Part shown: positions 54,899 through 64,000 of the stretch, piece after piece | How positions within the stretch are numbered: the first letter of the stretch is position 1 | How the letters are laid out: each line of letters starts with the position of its first letter | Assembly: GCA_958295665.1 (NCBI GenBank) | Contig: OY282560.1 | Span: forward strand, 148,730,091 to 148,794,090 | DNA: 64,000 bases | Direction: 5' to 3' | Source of the DNA: Tipula vernalis | Lineage: Eukaryota > Arthropoda > Insecta > Diptera > Tipulidae | Translations under genes and position numbers: made by a program | Notes under the pieces: generated by a model | Database searches by the model: none | What the model was told of the DNA's origin: nothing | What the model saw: the letters and a program-made list of their open reading frames with translations, nothing else

Positions 54899-55600
54899 TT
54901 TGTATAAAAAATATTTAATACTAGCTTATAGAAAATTTTAAATGTTTGATGGATGTATTGTATGGAAGTGTGGAAAAGCCATGAGCTTATGCCCGTTTAA
55001 TATAAATAAATAAACCTCGACCTCTAACTTAACCCCACTCCAAACTCAACTACTCCTTAATCAACATTCCTCAACTTAGCCTGTCATGCAAATAATCCAT
55101 CGGTTTAGCTGCCAAATAAATCCCCAACTGAACCCTCGCTTAATCCACACTCAACACCCTACTCAACCTTCAATTCAACAAAAAACTCAATGCCCGACTC
55201 AGTCCTAAAATCAGCACGCTAACTCAGCCTTTCACTCGAACCCAAACTAAACTCCGGATTTAGCTCCAAATTTAACACACATCTCAATCCTCAGATTAAT
55301 TCAACCCCCAAATAAATCTCCAATTTAATTGCTCACTTAACCCTAATCCAAACCCAACTCAACTCCAACTCAAATCCCTAACTCAACCATCAACTAAACA
55401 CCCAAACTCAACGTGCAACTCAATCCTCGTTCTAATACCACGCCTTAACATATACTTGGTATAGAAACTTATTTTTGAAAATAGTTTCAAATCGGAACGG
55501 ATATTTTCAAGAAAAGTGGTTTTGGACAAACAAACAAAAATTTTGATCATTTTTAGTTGGATTTCAAATAACAATGGCCATTGGGTATATTATTAAAATT

Positions 55601-55795
55601 ACAGAAAATAAAAGAATACCAGAAGCTAAAGTTTGAGTTAAAAAATACTGAAGATGCTTCAGATGAATCAATATTTGCTACCAAAAATGTTCAGAAAAAT
55701 AGAAAAAAAGGAAGGAATAACGTTCAGTATTGAAAACGGCCGCATTGCGATAGGTGTGGGAAGTACCACTTCACTGTGTCTCCATCTAATAGGCA
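55601..55795 (+). pseudogene. Copia-type Gag scrap with damaged zinc knuckle
   Basis: Frames read ITENKRIPEAKV, then KNTEDASDESIFATKNVQKN, then PHCDRCGKYHF, a CxxC...H knuckle lacking its final Cys. It lies between two family X copies and is not collinear with the Copia pol at 47501-50765. Confidence 0.45.
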
Positions 55796-56243
55796 AGTGC
55801 CATTATACTTGGCCATATTCCAGAAGTTCCTCCAAAAATCATTTTAGAATCCCATTTCCAACGCACATGTCAAATTTCATAATAGAAATAGGCAAGTTCT
55901 ATCACAAATACTTGGCCATATTCCAGAACTTCATCCAAAATCCATTTTAGAGTCCCATTTCCATTACCAATCCAATTTTCACTAAAATAAGTTAAAAAAT
56001 AGATAAGTTCCATCCTAACTGGCCATTCATTTAATTCGCTTTAGATGGTCTTAATATACTAGCCCAAATGTCAACCTCACCTGCACGTGGTACTTCCTGC
56101 TAATTAACTAACGAGGCTCTGGCGACCGAGATACGGCGGAATAACTGACCACCGAGAACATAGCAAATGATGTTCTCTTCAATGACCCACTCCCAACTTG
56201 TACTGGTTAGGTTGGTAGTTGATACATAACCAGTTTTAAACCA

Positions 56244-57683
56244 ATGAATACAACACAAACAGGAAATAATACCCCAGGTGGTAAACCAACTACCCAGTTG
56301 GCTAATCCACCCTCTTACAAGGATAGCTCAATGGATTCTGGGGTGAGCCAATCATTGCTAAACCCATTCGAAAGGAGTTCAATGTTGTCAAGATTACAAA
56401 ACAATCATACTAACTCTGCAAATCAGCAGAAATTCGAAAACACTGAACTCTTTCGAAAACTCAGTGAAGTAGATGTACTTTTAACCCAACTAAGAAGCGA
56501 AATTGAAAAACTAAAAAAGAAAATGAAGAATTCAAGAAGCCCAAACAAATAGAGATTTCTGAAATCCCGCTAACTTGTTATAATGAAGCAAGTACTTACA
56601 CCAGTTATAACAATGAGTTCTATACTGATGAAGAGGATCTCATGAGAGAAACAGATTGGGTACTGAAAAGGAAGAAAAGACCTACCAAGAAACGAAAAGC
56701 AGAATTCTCGCCTGAAGTTGGAGATCATTCGCAAGCTAATGTATTAGTAACTGGTGATACTAATACCAAATGAGCTCACCAGCAACAGCAACAAAATCGG
56801 CAACAAAAGGTTGTACCGAAAGAAAAGGCTCCTCCGCCAATTAATGTAATCGGCATAACAGAATCTGCTAGTATACAATCTATAAGGAAATCAGTGACAG
56901 CTAAGGAATATAGAGTAGTGTCACTAAACAATAACGTGTGGAAAATCAATACACCAGATTCCGATACATATAGAGCTCTAGCAACAAAGCTCAATGCGGA
57001 AGGTAAATAATGGTTCACATACGAAGATAAAAACGAACGCGCAATTAAGGTTATGGCCAACGTGTAAGAAGGAGGACATAATTGAGGACCTAAAGGCAAG
57101 AGATCTGCAAATAGAAGATGCAGTAAACATCCTAAAACGAGAGAGAGGTGAGAACAATCAAGTCAAAAAAAGGGGGCTTCCACTTTTCATGCTTACGTTT
57201 AACAAAAAGGAGAAAGTTGAAAACATCTTCAACATCAAAGCAATTCTCAATATGAGGGTTAAAATAGAACCGCTAAAGAAAAACACGAGGCTAATACCTC
57301 AACGCAAAAAATGCAGATATTTCAACAACACGCAAAAATATTGCTGACGGGAGTCAAGACGCGTAAAATGTGCTGGAAAACACAACGCAAAAGAGTGTAC
57401 AGAAAGTAGAAACACCCCTGCAAAATGTATAAACTGTAAAGGTCATCATCCTGCAAATTATAGAGGCTGTGAAGTGGCCAAAAAACTTCAAAGACTAAGA
57501 AACAAAACGCATCAGTTTCCTCAAAACCCTAAGGTTACCAGAGAGAAAACAACTAAAATCCAATCGGAGCCAAAACCATCAGTTATAGGTACAGAGCGGA
57601 AAAGTTATTCACAAATTGTACAGCAATCATCTAATGCTATTATCATTCATAGCACCCCCTTGAAAGGATTTGTCGAAGCATAG
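56244..57683 (+). pseudogene. Jockey ORF1 (Gag-like), broken
   Basis: Binds element RNA. The N-terminal part 56244-56552 ends in a coiled coil (LTQLRSEIEKLKKKMKNSRS). A basic stretch (KRKKRPTKKRKAEF) follows near 56670. PPINVIGITESASIQSIRKS (~56835) starts the Jockey-type RNA-binding region, followed by a PRE_C2HC-like segment (57060-57320). Three knuckles follow: the degraded CRYFNNTQKYC (57310-57344), VKCAGKHNAKEC (~57367) and CINCKGHHPANYRGC (~57430). It ends at 57683. Breaks: frame change near 56553, stops near 56773 and 57010, and a stop at 57345-57347. Confidence 0.8.
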
Positions 57684-57791
57684 AAGCAATAAATATACGG
57701 CTAGCAAAGCAAGAACATAGTCTAGAAGCTTTATATAAGCGTCGAGATATGCATCAAACCTTTAACGAGGTAACAACCCTCATATACTAAA

Positions 57792-60422
57792 ATGAGCAGA
57801 ACATTAAGAGTTGTCACCTGGAACGTGAACGGACTAGCGCAACATGTTCCAGAGCTAGAAATTTTTCTAAATTTAGAAAAAATAGATATATGCCTTATAT
57901 CGGAGAGCCATTTGTCAAAAACATCATTTATTAAAATATGTGATTATGAATGTTACCAAGCTGTTCACCCAGGAGGAAACCCAGAGGAGGATCAACAGTA
58001 ATAGTGAAAAAGAATCTCAAACACTATGAAGAACCTAGTATAGAAGAAGAAAGTATGCAAGTTAAAACCATAAAAGTTGAAACTAACAATAATAATGAAT
58101 ACAGTATTTCCTCTATCTACTGCCCTCCAAGCTATAATCTAAACAAAGAAGATTATAATAGACTCTTTAGTTCACTAGGATCCAATTTTATTATTGGTGG
58201 TGACTTTAATGCAAAAAACACCTATTGGGGATCAAGACCTACAACCCATAAAGGAAAAGAGCTATTCGAAGCCGGACGAATAAATAACTGCGAGTTCCAC
58301 TCTGGAGGTAAACCAACAAACTGGCCTGCTGATATACATAAAATACCAGATCTCATTAATTTCTATGTAACGAAAGGGGATATATTCCGATCATACACCT
58401 GTTATCATGACTCTTAGCAAAATGATAATTAATAAGGATAACCTGCCTAAATTAACAAATAATAGAACTAACTGGGACATACTCCAAGAACTAATTGAAA
58501 TGCAAATAAATCTACGAGTGCCGATTAAAACACCGGTACAGTTGGAAGACGAACTAGAGGTATTTTACAGTACTATTCAACAAGCAGCATGGGAAAGTTC
58601 TCCCGCTATCCACACCGAATCCCGTAGGAATCAAAATTATCCTTTTGGGGTCAGGGAGCTAGTTAGAGAGAAACGGAAGGCAAGAAAGACCTGGCAAAGG
58701 ACACGCGCCCCGGAAAACAAAAAAAATCAACAATTTTCTATGCAATAAACTAAAACAACTTTTAAAAGACATTAAGAACGAAACTATTAACAAGTACTTA
58801 AATGGTCTCACCGAACATAAAGATACTGATTACTCTCTTTGGAAAGCAACAAAGGGATTAAAAAGAACCAAAATGCATGTGCCGCCTATTAAAAATGGGG
58901 AAGGAACCTGGGCCAAAAGCGACAAGCAAAAAGCTATTTTATTTGCCGCTCACTTGGAAGACACCTTTCAACCGTTACCTAGTTAAACAGTAGATGAAAC
59001 ATAATAACAGTTAGCAAAATTGATGAATGTAATATTCGATGTGTAACATTACAGGAATTAAAAAATGAGATCAAGTGTAATTTGAACGCAAAAAAAGCTC
59101 CAGGATATGATTTAATTACTGGACAAGTCGTAAAAGCCATTCCCGAGAAGGGACTACGAAAATTGGTTCAAATTATCAATGCTGTCTTCAGACTAAAATA
59201 TGTCCCACGACAATGGAAGGTTGCTGAAGTAATTATGATCCCCAAACCAGGCAAACCAGCGAACGATAAAAACTCGTACAGACCGATTTCACTACTTCCG
59301 GTAATTTCAAAATTATTTGAAAAATTACTGCTCAAGAGACTCAAGCCAATAATAGAAAAGAGAAATTTGATTCCACCACACCAATTTGGATTTAGAGAAA
59401 ATCACTCTACGATAGAACAAGTTCACAGAATAACTGCCTAATATGCTCCAGCATCTTCTTAGATGTAGCACAAGCTTTCGACAAAGTTTGGCACCAAGGA
59501 CTTGAATTTAAATTGCATCGAGATCTACCTAAGAAGTTCTATCAAATTCTTAAATCTTATATCGCAGACCGACATTTCCGTGTAAAATATAACGGAGAGT
59601 ACTCTGAACTAAAGAGAATATCAGCAGGCATACCACAGGGTAGCGTACTGGGTCCTATATTGTACATCCTGTACACCAGAGATATGCCACATACAGAAGG
59701 TGCCACCATAGCAACATTTGCAGACGATACAGCTATTCTGGCGACTGGAAAGTGTATATCAGAAGCAACGACCAAACTTCAAAAGGCAACCGACACAGTG
59801 AGTAGTTGGACAAAGAAATGGCGCATTAGCCTAAACGAAGCAAACCAGAAAGTTAACTGGATTCCAGTGGAAAAAGGCCGGTTCCAAATGTCAATACAGC
59901 CAAATCCTCGGCATGACTCTCGATTGCAAGCTTAGATGGAAAGAGCATGTTAAAAAGAAAAAAGAAGAATTGAACATTAAATATAGGAAAATGTATTGGC
60001 TAATAGGTAGAAACTCTGAGCTTACAATACATAAAAAATTGCTATTATATCAGTAAATACTTAAACCAGTATGGACCTACGGTATTAAACTTTGGGGTTG
60101 TACCAAAAAGACAAATGTACAAGTGATTCAATGTTTTCAAAACAAAGTGTTGGGTGGCATTGTAAACGCACCATGGTACATTAGAAATGATAACCTCCAT
60201 AGGGACTTAAACATGGAATATGTAAGTGAAGAAATACATTCAGCGGATATCTCGGCACCAAAATGCAGACATACGAAGTTTGTTGGATACCACCAATGCA
60301 GTAAGAAGACTTCAAAGGCAGAAACCTTTGGAATTGGGCAGTTGTATTTAATTAGGATAGAGACAAATAATTACTATGTAAATTCAAACGGGAGTAACTA
60401 TTGGGCTACTGCCCGTCAAATG
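57792..60422 (+). pseudogene. Jockey ORF2: endonuclease and reverse transcriptase, broken
   Basis: Starts at ATG 57792 with LRVVTWNVNGLAQHVPELEI (Asn motif) and ICLISESHLSKTS (catalytic Glu). After a frameshift near 57985 come IIGGDFNAKNTYWGS, IPDLINFYVTKG and a damaged SDH region near 58400. The RT N-terminal part is NLNAKKAPGYDLITGQVVKA and SYRPISLLPVISKLFEKLLL (59082-59441). FLDVAQAFDKVWHQGLEF (motif A, ~59460), GIPQGSVLGPILYILYT (~59625) and IATFADDTAILATGK (catalytic Asp pair, ~59710) follow. The thumb has KPVWTYGIKLWG (~60065). Stops near 58986, 59440, 59935 and 60055 and several frameshifts. No RNase H, as normal for Jockey. Confidence 0.88.
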
Positions 60423-61150
60423 TGAATCTTCATTTAAGAAAAATAAATTACTAAATGATTTGTAAATCAATTGTAATATTAAATAAAGGAAAAAAAATTA
60501 AATTCGCTAAAGGTTTAATTTGAAAGGTAAAAGGTTCAATTTGAGGTTTCAGATATAAACCTTGACCTTTCTTAAGTCTTAAACAATATTTGTGTAAGGT
60601 TTGGTTGAAATCGGCCAAGCCGTGTGGATTTGTTTAAATATCATACACATAAGATGTACATACATACAAAAACTCACTTTATTTTATAGATTGCTCAACT
60701 GCTCACTAAACACTGGTCCAACACCATCTCAACCCCAATTTAACCCGCAAACAACCTCCAACTTAACCCTCAACCAAACCGCAAACTCTCTTTCAACTCA
60801 ATCCTCAAACCAGCATATATAAAAAATTGGTAAATATTTCTATAACTAGGTAATTTGGGTCAATTCGTATGGCAGGCACCCGATCCTCTTGACCCACTGA
60901 TTCCAAAATCTTTTCAAATCTCGGCCTTGACCATGGAAACAGATTGGCAAAAAAAATTCTAAATCGAACAAGCCGTTCTCGAGATACCATGGGTATAGAC
61001 CAAGAGGCATCCACACAGACGAACGCACATTTTTTTTCTGCTTTTTTAGACGCAGAGACTTTCAAAACGTCGAGAAAGTGGTTTTGGACCAACCAAATTT
61101 TTGATCATTTTTGACAGGATTTCAATACTTTGGTCTTTTTAAAACGAAGT

Positions 61151-62230
61151 AATTTGGTTTAATTGAAAACAGCATGGATTAAGGAAGAGAACTGCACCAC
61201 CAATACTTTTCTTTAAACTATAAATTTTAATCCATATTTCTTTTTCAAATTAATTTGAGCTTATGTAAAGTAAAAGTTAGAGTAATTTGAATAATCAATA
61301 TTATTTTTAATTATAGTAATTCATATAAATAGGAACGAGCCCTTATGGCTCATTGACGTTTATATTATTATGTTATTTCCTCTCTCTCGTTAATCTTTGT
61401 ATTAACTACATGTATAAAACATCAACTATGCTCTGCTAATATGAACTACACCAAAGACTGAGCTTAGACCGGAAAATGCTGCAGATGGTGACTCCAGTAC
61501 ATTATGTGGACGTACGATCGACCGCATGATCGATCTAATGTTACAATTACGTTTATGCATGTGAATCTTTCAAAAAAATATTTCTAGATACGGGGCCGGA
61601 ATATATACAGGCCTCGAAACTTCCTGGAATTTTTTAATTCACCTGTATTTGTCAATATTACGCGCAAAAAAATATTTGTCGCCTACAATATGGCTAACGT
61701 GAAATTAACTTCAACGCTAATAATTTTAAGAAACAGTGTACAGTTCAATAATTTTATTTTATTAGATTTTTATTATTTTCTTAGGTTCGCAGATAAAAAG
61801 AAAAGAAAAATCAATATATCTAGAAGGTTTGTTTAAGAAGAAGAGAAGGGGCGCAAGAAAAATTGTTTAAATTTATTTTTGTTGACTTTCAAGCACAAAA
61901 ATATTAATAAACGGAAATAATAAGGAAAAATTATTATTACGAATTCTTTGTTGTTATACTAAGTAAAAAAATAATAATAAATAAATATGTTTGGATTACA
62001 AATAATGTGTTTCAAAGGCGAACCCAACCTTAACTAGAAAAATATACTCCTACTTTTACAAAAATACTGCGCCAACACAAAATATAAGATATACGAAAGC
62101 TTTGATATTTACAACTTGAGTACAATAAATGTCTTAAGGAAATATTTAAAACAAAAAAATAAAAAACGATAGGTGGTTGAACATATTGGATTCCTTTTTT
62201 TTTTTGTGGTTGTTTGTCGTATTTACTTAC
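61151..62230. other. Distal part of the large receptor intron, no element recognised
   Basis: AT-rich. No open frame of note and no repeat match. It ends at the donor GTAAGT (62230-62225, minus). Confidence 0.5.
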
Positions 62231-62275
62231 CGAATACTTTCAGTTCGACTACGCGGTGAATAGTCCTTTGAATGA
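62231..62275 (-). CDS. Class B neuropeptide GPCR, 45-nt micro-exon of the tail
   Basis: Minus strand: ...CGGGATTTAG precedes 62275 and a strong donor GTAAGT follows 62231. It takes up the two bases left by the exon at 63513 to make Ser, reads SHSKDYSPRSRTESI, and ends with two bases of an Arg codon completed by the exon at 21788. Basic, Ser-rich sequence just after helix 8 fits a kinase-regulated receptor tail. It is too short for any homology claim alone. The evidence is exact phase on both sides, the donor, and a coherent peptide. Confidence 0.65.
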
Positions 62276-63512
62276 CTAAATCCCGTTTGTGTATATCTTA
62301 AATTATATAAATAAAAATATAAAAATAAACTTGTGATTTGGGTATGATGCACATATCGTAAATACGGTTTAAAATGGAAAAAGGTTAAAGGGAATACGTA
62401 AATATATGTAAACTTGATGTATGTACCATAGGGTAGGTATACGCGATTGCTTATATTCTGCTTGTTTTCATTTAATATTAAAATGCCGCAAACGATTAAA
62501 GTTACCTCTCATATCAAAGAACATCTGTGCGGTTTCATCATCGTCATGTGTATACCATTGGGAGTGTGATACCAAAACAAATACGTTAAAATAATGATTC
62601 AACATTTTTTTTTTTTTGTAAATTTTCAAAATAAATTTTTCATTTTTCATATTTGAATGGTAGCCTGTGTAAATATAATCATTGTATCAACACAATCATA
62701 ATATTTAGTTGATTTTTTCATTTTAAAGTACTTGTTTGTTATTTTTTGATGTGGTCAACATTAAAATAACGATAAAAGCTCAAACATATACCAATAATAT
62801 CACAAGCGAAAAAAGTACAATTTACCCATTAATATCTCGCTTATATATGTATTTGTGTTTGTATATATGTATATATATTTGACTGTACATCACATTTTCC
62901 AATTCAATAAACATTTTCGATGAATTTTACTCCATCATTCAATTCCATAGATAACAGGCAAAAAAAGAAGAAAAAATCAAAATCACAAAACAGTAAAATG
63001 TTCAAAACATTAAATTAAAGGAAAGCTTGTTAAGTAAATTTATATTGTACATAGATTATGTTACATTATTCTCTTGGGGGCCGCAAAACATAAAAGTCAA
63101 TTTAAAAGCTCAATCATATACATATACGTACGTATAAAACAAAACAATTTACATATAACACGACATAAAACATGACAAAATGAAGCTTTTTTTCTTCACC
63201 GTCTCCTTCGACTTAACATTTCAAATCTCAGCTTTAAATCTATAGAATTCACAATGTTCCCCAATATTCACGAAAGTTTTACTTAAAGCTATATTTATAT
63301 GTAATCGTTTTGAAATTTAATTTAATTTAAGTTTTGTAAAATTTTCTAGAGTTTGAGAGAAAAAATAAAAGAAAAAAAAACAAATGAAACCCAATTGAAA
63401 CTCGTACATGAAATGAAAAATGATTGATTTAAAAATAGAAAATGATAATAAAAGCTGCTGCTTTGTACCTGCTGCCTACAAATTATATTTATTTTATTAA
63501 TTTTATATTTAC
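62276..63512 (-). other. 1.2-kb intron of the receptor gene
   Basis: Donor GTAAAT (63512-63507, minus strand) and acceptor ...TTTAG (62276). AT-rich, with no transposon recognised, in contrast to the next intron. Confidence 0.6.
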
Positions 63513-63640
63513 CTTCTACTACGTTGATGTAATTGTCCTAGACGGATGTTACGCTCGTCACGCCACCGATCGATACGATGGCGTAGGGCTAGTCGAACTT
63601 CTGAATTAAGGAAACAATAAAATAGTGAGACTGATAGACC
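63513..63640 (-). CDS. Class B (secretin-family) neuropeptide GPCR, TM7/helix-8 exon
   Basis: A 128-nt exon on the minus strand with a good acceptor (TTCTCGTTTCCAG before 63640) and donor GTAAAT after 63513. It starts in phase 0 with [20 protein letters not shown], then [20 protein letters not shown]. GLxVSxxYCFxNxEV is the hallmark of transmembrane helix 7 running into helix 8 in class B peptide hormone receptors, and an exon border just before this Gly is common in the family. The protein would be a plasma-membrane receptor coupling to G proteins. The basic helix 8 and the tail encoded downstream favour an insect diuretic-hormone/calcitonin-type receptor (DH31-R is my leading guess). PDF and DH44 receptors are alternatives. 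The ligand-binding part lies beyond the window. Confidence 0.82.
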
Positions 63641-64000
63641 CTGGAAACGAGAAGCAAATAAAAAATTATTGGTTTTAATCGTTGACATTTAATTGTTAAT
63701 TAAAATTAAAATTCTGAATATTATATTTTCCAAATAAATGCAGTAAATGCAATTCATTACGTTCAGAAAAATTTGAATTTGTATTTGAATCGAGAAAATC
63801 ATTTTTTCATGAAAATGCCCTGTTCAAAATTATTTTTAATACGTTCAGGATACTTTAACCGTAAACAATCAAAACAAGTGAAAAAGAGTGTTTTTATTAA
63901 ATAATACAACAAGAAGTACAACGTAATACTGATTGATGATTGTGACCTTGATACACATGTAATGTATTCCCTTAATAATATTATGTAAAATAAATTTTTG
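63641..64000 (-). other. Upstream intron of the receptor gene, window edge
   Basis: Intronic by position. No exon or element seen up to the end. Confidence 0.5.

Larger units (their letters stand above)
51001..55014 (+). mobile_element. Second CR1-group non-LTR element, interrupted by LOA insertion
   Basis: The 5' part with ORF1 lies at about 51120-52960, interrupted by 51507-52717. Endonuclease is at 52989-53576, reverse transcriptase at 53720-54230, thumb to about 54898, and the 3' end TTTAATATAAATAAATAAA at 54996-55014. It sits inside the CAACTC tract of family X. The beginning of the endonuclease domain appears deleted. Confidence 0.8.
50797..55600 (+). repeat. Family X copy, interrupted by a CR1-type element
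   Basis: Starts GATCAGAACTTCGGTCCGCA just after the Copia end, the same start as at 48220. A CAACTC-rich tract to about 51000 is interrupted by the non-LTR element 51001-55014 and continues 55015-55430. The conserved X end follows (AAAATTTTGATCATTTTTAG near 55540). Confidence 0.7.
56045..60496 (+). mobile_element. Nearly complete Jockey-clade non-LTR retrotransposon
   Basis: About 4.45 kb: 5' UTR, ORF1 (56244-57683), ORF2 (57792-60422), and a 3' end AAATAAAGGAAAAAAA. Flanking ATTTAATTCGCTTTAG (56029-56044) and ATTAAATTCGCTAAAG (60497-60512) look like a diverged 16-bp target duplication. Both ORFs contain stops and frameshifts but almost every domain is still readable, so it is of intermediate age. 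Confidence 0.9.
55805..61150 (+). repeat. Family X copy, interrupted by the Jockey element
   Basis: 107-bp-type units at 55805-56040 end in AACTGGCCATTCA. The Jockey element follows, and X resumes at 60513 with AAAGGTTCAATTTGAGGTTT. The uninterrupted copy at 49086-49130 reads TTGGCCATTCAAAGGTTCAG, proving the join. Then come the middle segment, CAACTC tract (60690-60810) and conserved end to ACGAAGT (61150). Confidence 0.8.
21789..62230 (-). other. 40.4-kb transposon-filled intron of the receptor gene
   Basis: Inferred from the donor GTAAGT at 62230-62225 and the acceptor ending AG at 21789-21790, with phases matching on both sides. Nearly all larger elements inside are in plus orientation, antisense to the gene. 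Confidence 0.6.

Overview
The window looks like about 64 kb of an insect nuclear genome, most likely a fly. It is AT-rich, has GT-AG introns, and carries insect-type transposons: rosa-like mariner, Jockey, LOA and CR1-group non-LTR elements, Gypsy and Copia LTR elements, and piggyBac. Nothing prokaryotic is present. No rRNA, tRNA or CRISPR array was seen.

The only host gene I can support lies on the minus strand. Three phase-compatible exons (63640-63513, 62275-62231, 21788-21635) encode the seventh transmembrane segment and cytoplasmic tail of a class B (secretin-family) neuropeptide G-protein-coupled receptor, probably of the diuretic-hormone/calcitonin type. The intron between the last two exons is about 40.4 kb and is almost wholly made of nested transposons. 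Most of the window is therefore intronic or 3'-flanking sequence of this receptor gene.

Layout, left to right. 3-1213 is a decayed mariner. 1690-3160 is a decayed CR1-type non-LTR element. 5839-8820 holds mariner and non-LTR scraps plus an array of ~107-bp repeats interrupted by an LOA RNase H relic. 9983-11113 holds an unidentified coding-like relic, an LTR fragment and a piggyBac-like scrap. 11574-15049 is a CR1-type non-LTR element. 15727-20224 is a giant foldback (palindromic) element with an 8-bp target duplication and two later insertions. 21635-21788 is a receptor exon. 24375-26630 is a GAGTTG-rich repeat (family X). 28175-29177 holds small inverted-repeat elements. 29925-40019 is a Gypsy element (B). 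It is interrupted by an inverted-LTR insertion (32900-33964) and by a stack of LTRs that includes an intact, very young gag-protease-only element (A, 35849-39304). 41709-44350 is an LOA element. 45976-47500 is a Gypsy fragment (C). 47501-50765 is a Copia fragment interrupted by family X. 50797-61150 is family X interrupted by a CR1-type element (itself hit by an LOA insertion) and by a nearly complete Jockey. 62231-63640 holds two receptor exons.

Only two open frames look intact over a long distance: the 808-residue Gag/protease protein of element A and the 377-residue RNase H fragment at 51604-52737. All other element genes carry stops, frameshifts or deletions. The strongest unusual structures are the near-perfect ~1.06-kb-arm palindrome and the insertion bounded by two copies of the same LTR end with a 4-bp target duplication.
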